Origin: Perkinsus olseni | Lineage: Eukaryota; Perkinsozoa; Perkinsida | Length of the DNA: 51,249 bases | Direction: 5' to 3' | Assembly (NCBI GenBank): GCA_013115125.1 | Contig: JABANN010000221.1 | Location: 1 to 51,249, forward strand | Shown: positions 50,188-51,249 of the stretch, piece after piece | How positions within the stretch are numbered: the first letter of the stretch is position 1 | How the letters are laid out: each line of letters opens with the position of its first letter | Program-made: the position numbers and the translations under genes | Notes under the pieces: model-generated | Database searches by the model: none | Told to the model about the DNA's origin: nothing | The model's input: the letters and a program-made list of their open reading frames with translations, nothing else

Positions 50188-50839
50188 TACTTCACCCCCC
50201 TCCGTCACAGCATCTCACATCGCGCATCCCTTGCCTTCTTAGCGTCTCTTGTATATTCCTATGCGCGCGCGTACGTACGTGCATGAACGCCATCTGTGTC
50301 ATCTTGGATCTGGTGTAATTCGATACTCGAATTTCGTAATACTATCTTACTTGTGTCGAGATGAGCATGGCAGCGCATCGTCAGCCTGTAGTAAGAGAGC
50401 TTCACATCTCTTCCGTCCTTGCAGTGAGTTAGAATAGTTCGTTTCTGGCTCATTGAATGACCGAGTGTTACTGATGTTGTCCTCAGAGAGCCGGGGTTCG
50501 TAGTGTGTACTCCACACTACGAAAAAACGGTGCAGTGCGGACATGAGAGCGTTCCGGCGTGTCGTGGTTACTTTCACGACCCGTGGTCCACGCCATGGCC
50601 CGCGGGGTGGCGCTCCTTAAGCGAAAGATCCCATCCCCGGTCTGCCTGCGTTCGGTCGCACACTAGAAAAGTTTGACGAGCTTCTTGTTTCCATTTGCAC
50701 ATGACGAAAAACCTCACAAAGCGTACACTACGGCATGAGTGTCATCGAAAGAGGTTGTTCAAATCTTCCAATTATAGAAAGTGATGGTATCAGTAGCCAA
50801 GTTCATGAATAACAGCAGTAGAACTATGCAAAGATTGTC
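50188..50839. other. Stretch with one weak minus-strand ORF
   Basis: A minus-strand ATG frame near 50550 (MSALHRFFV) could splice over a 36-nt GTGTGG...CTGAG segment into DNISNTRSFNEPETNYSN and end at 50347. Support is weak and no family was recognised. Nothing else seen. Confidence 0.3.
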
Positions 50840-51121
50840 TTGATTTGTCTTCAGCGCACAACCGCAGACGAGCCCCCAAAAAAGAGTTGGCGTGAAGTGT
50901 TCGCGATGCTACGCAAGTCGCCGCGATTTCAAGGCGGTAGGTGCGGTGTTTCTGCTCGTGGAAGAGCGAATCCCCGCAATCTACCAGCAGGCGGACTGCT
51001 TACAGGAGACCGTTCCCATTTCAGTCCGATAGCTGAGTTGGCTGGCAAGATGAGACAGTCGCGATCGCCGTGGTTACTTTATGATATCATTTCATATACC
51101 ACTCGCTCGTTTTCCACTTGA
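50840..51121 (+). CDS. Possible 3' exon(s) of a plus-strand gene
   Basis: After an acceptor (TTGTCTTCAG) the frame reads RTTADEPPKKSWREVFAMLR with KSPRFQG, then a donor GTAGGTGC. A 51-nt segment ending ACCAG could be an intron, although part of it is also open in another frame (AVGAVFLLVEERIPAIYQQ). The SWREVFAMLRKSPRF stretch faintly resembles an FF-domain helix, which is not enough for a call. Confidence 0.3.
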   Translation: MICLQRTTADEPPKKSWREVFAMLRKSPRFQGGRCGVSARGRANPRNLPAGGLLTGDRSHFSPIAELAGKMRQSRSPWLLYDIISYTTRSFST

Positions 51122-51249
51122 GCGAGAGCGGGAATAATTTTTAGACTGCATTCTCTCGTGTTCCCCGCCGTGACTGTGTTGTGGAGCGCTGTTGACTGGC
51201 GCGGTTGTCGCTGTCGACTGGCGCGGTGATCGATTTGATGATGATCGAT

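Noticed and set aside
1-51249. CRISPR arrays, bacterial operons, rRNA genes
   Set aside because: No regularly spaced direct repeats, no Shine-Dalgarno-led gene strings and no rRNA-like conserved blocks were seen. The gene structures are eukaryotic.

Overview
This window looks like nuclear DNA of a unicellular eukaryote with compact, intron-rich genes. The genes are split by many very short introns (commonly 44-60 nt, GT...AG), are packed on both strands, and encode eukaryote-specific proteins: a PGM2-type phosphomutase, a PCIF1/CAPAM-type cap methyltransferase, a GT61-type Golgi glycosyltransferase, pepsin-like proteases and an HIBCH-type crotonase-fold protein. Codon style, spacing and the secreted-protein arrays suggest a Perkinsus-like alveolate. 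That assignment is inference; no marker gene proves it. Exon borders were placed by eye, so boundaries of multi-exon genes are approximate unless stated.

Layout. 1-10.6 kb: an unidentified partial ORF, a 3'-5' exonuclease gene (+), two near-identical tRNA-Gly(GCC) genes in opposite orientation on either side of the PGM2-like gene (-), then the GT61-like glycosyltransferase (-). 10.7-22.9 kb: a dense block of multi-exon genes, mostly on the minus strand. It holds the PCIF1-like methyltransferase, an F-box/leucine-rich-like gene, one plus-strand gene, a well-resolved type I membrane protein and several unidentified genes. 23.0-23.3 kb: a small hAT-type element with a perfect 8-bp target duplication. 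23.5-24.7 kb: a pepsin-like protease (+). 25.0-28.2 kb: an HIBCH-like gene (-) with an eroded active site.

28.3-42.5 kb is the most striking part. It holds four families of small, apparently secreted proteins, nearly all on the minus strand and none recognised as a known family. Family B (4 copies, ~90 aa, one intron at the same place after the signal peptide) is each time followed 24-60 nt downstream by a family A gene (5 copies, ~110-125 aa), and at two loci then by a putative family C gene. Family D is an array of six ~100-aa genes, each with a basic motif of the form RFAKARGSSxWA straddling the first intron. A second, frameshifted pepsin-like protease copy lies inside this region. The very small B-to-A gaps suggest shared transcripts, as would fit trans-splicing of polycistronic RNA.

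42.6-51.2 kb: a coiled-coil gene with a repeat element in one of its introns, a small secreted protein, a charged protein, a polytopic membrane protein and a short inverted-repeat element near 50 kb. Long near-perfect hairpins recur in the gaps between genes throughout the window.
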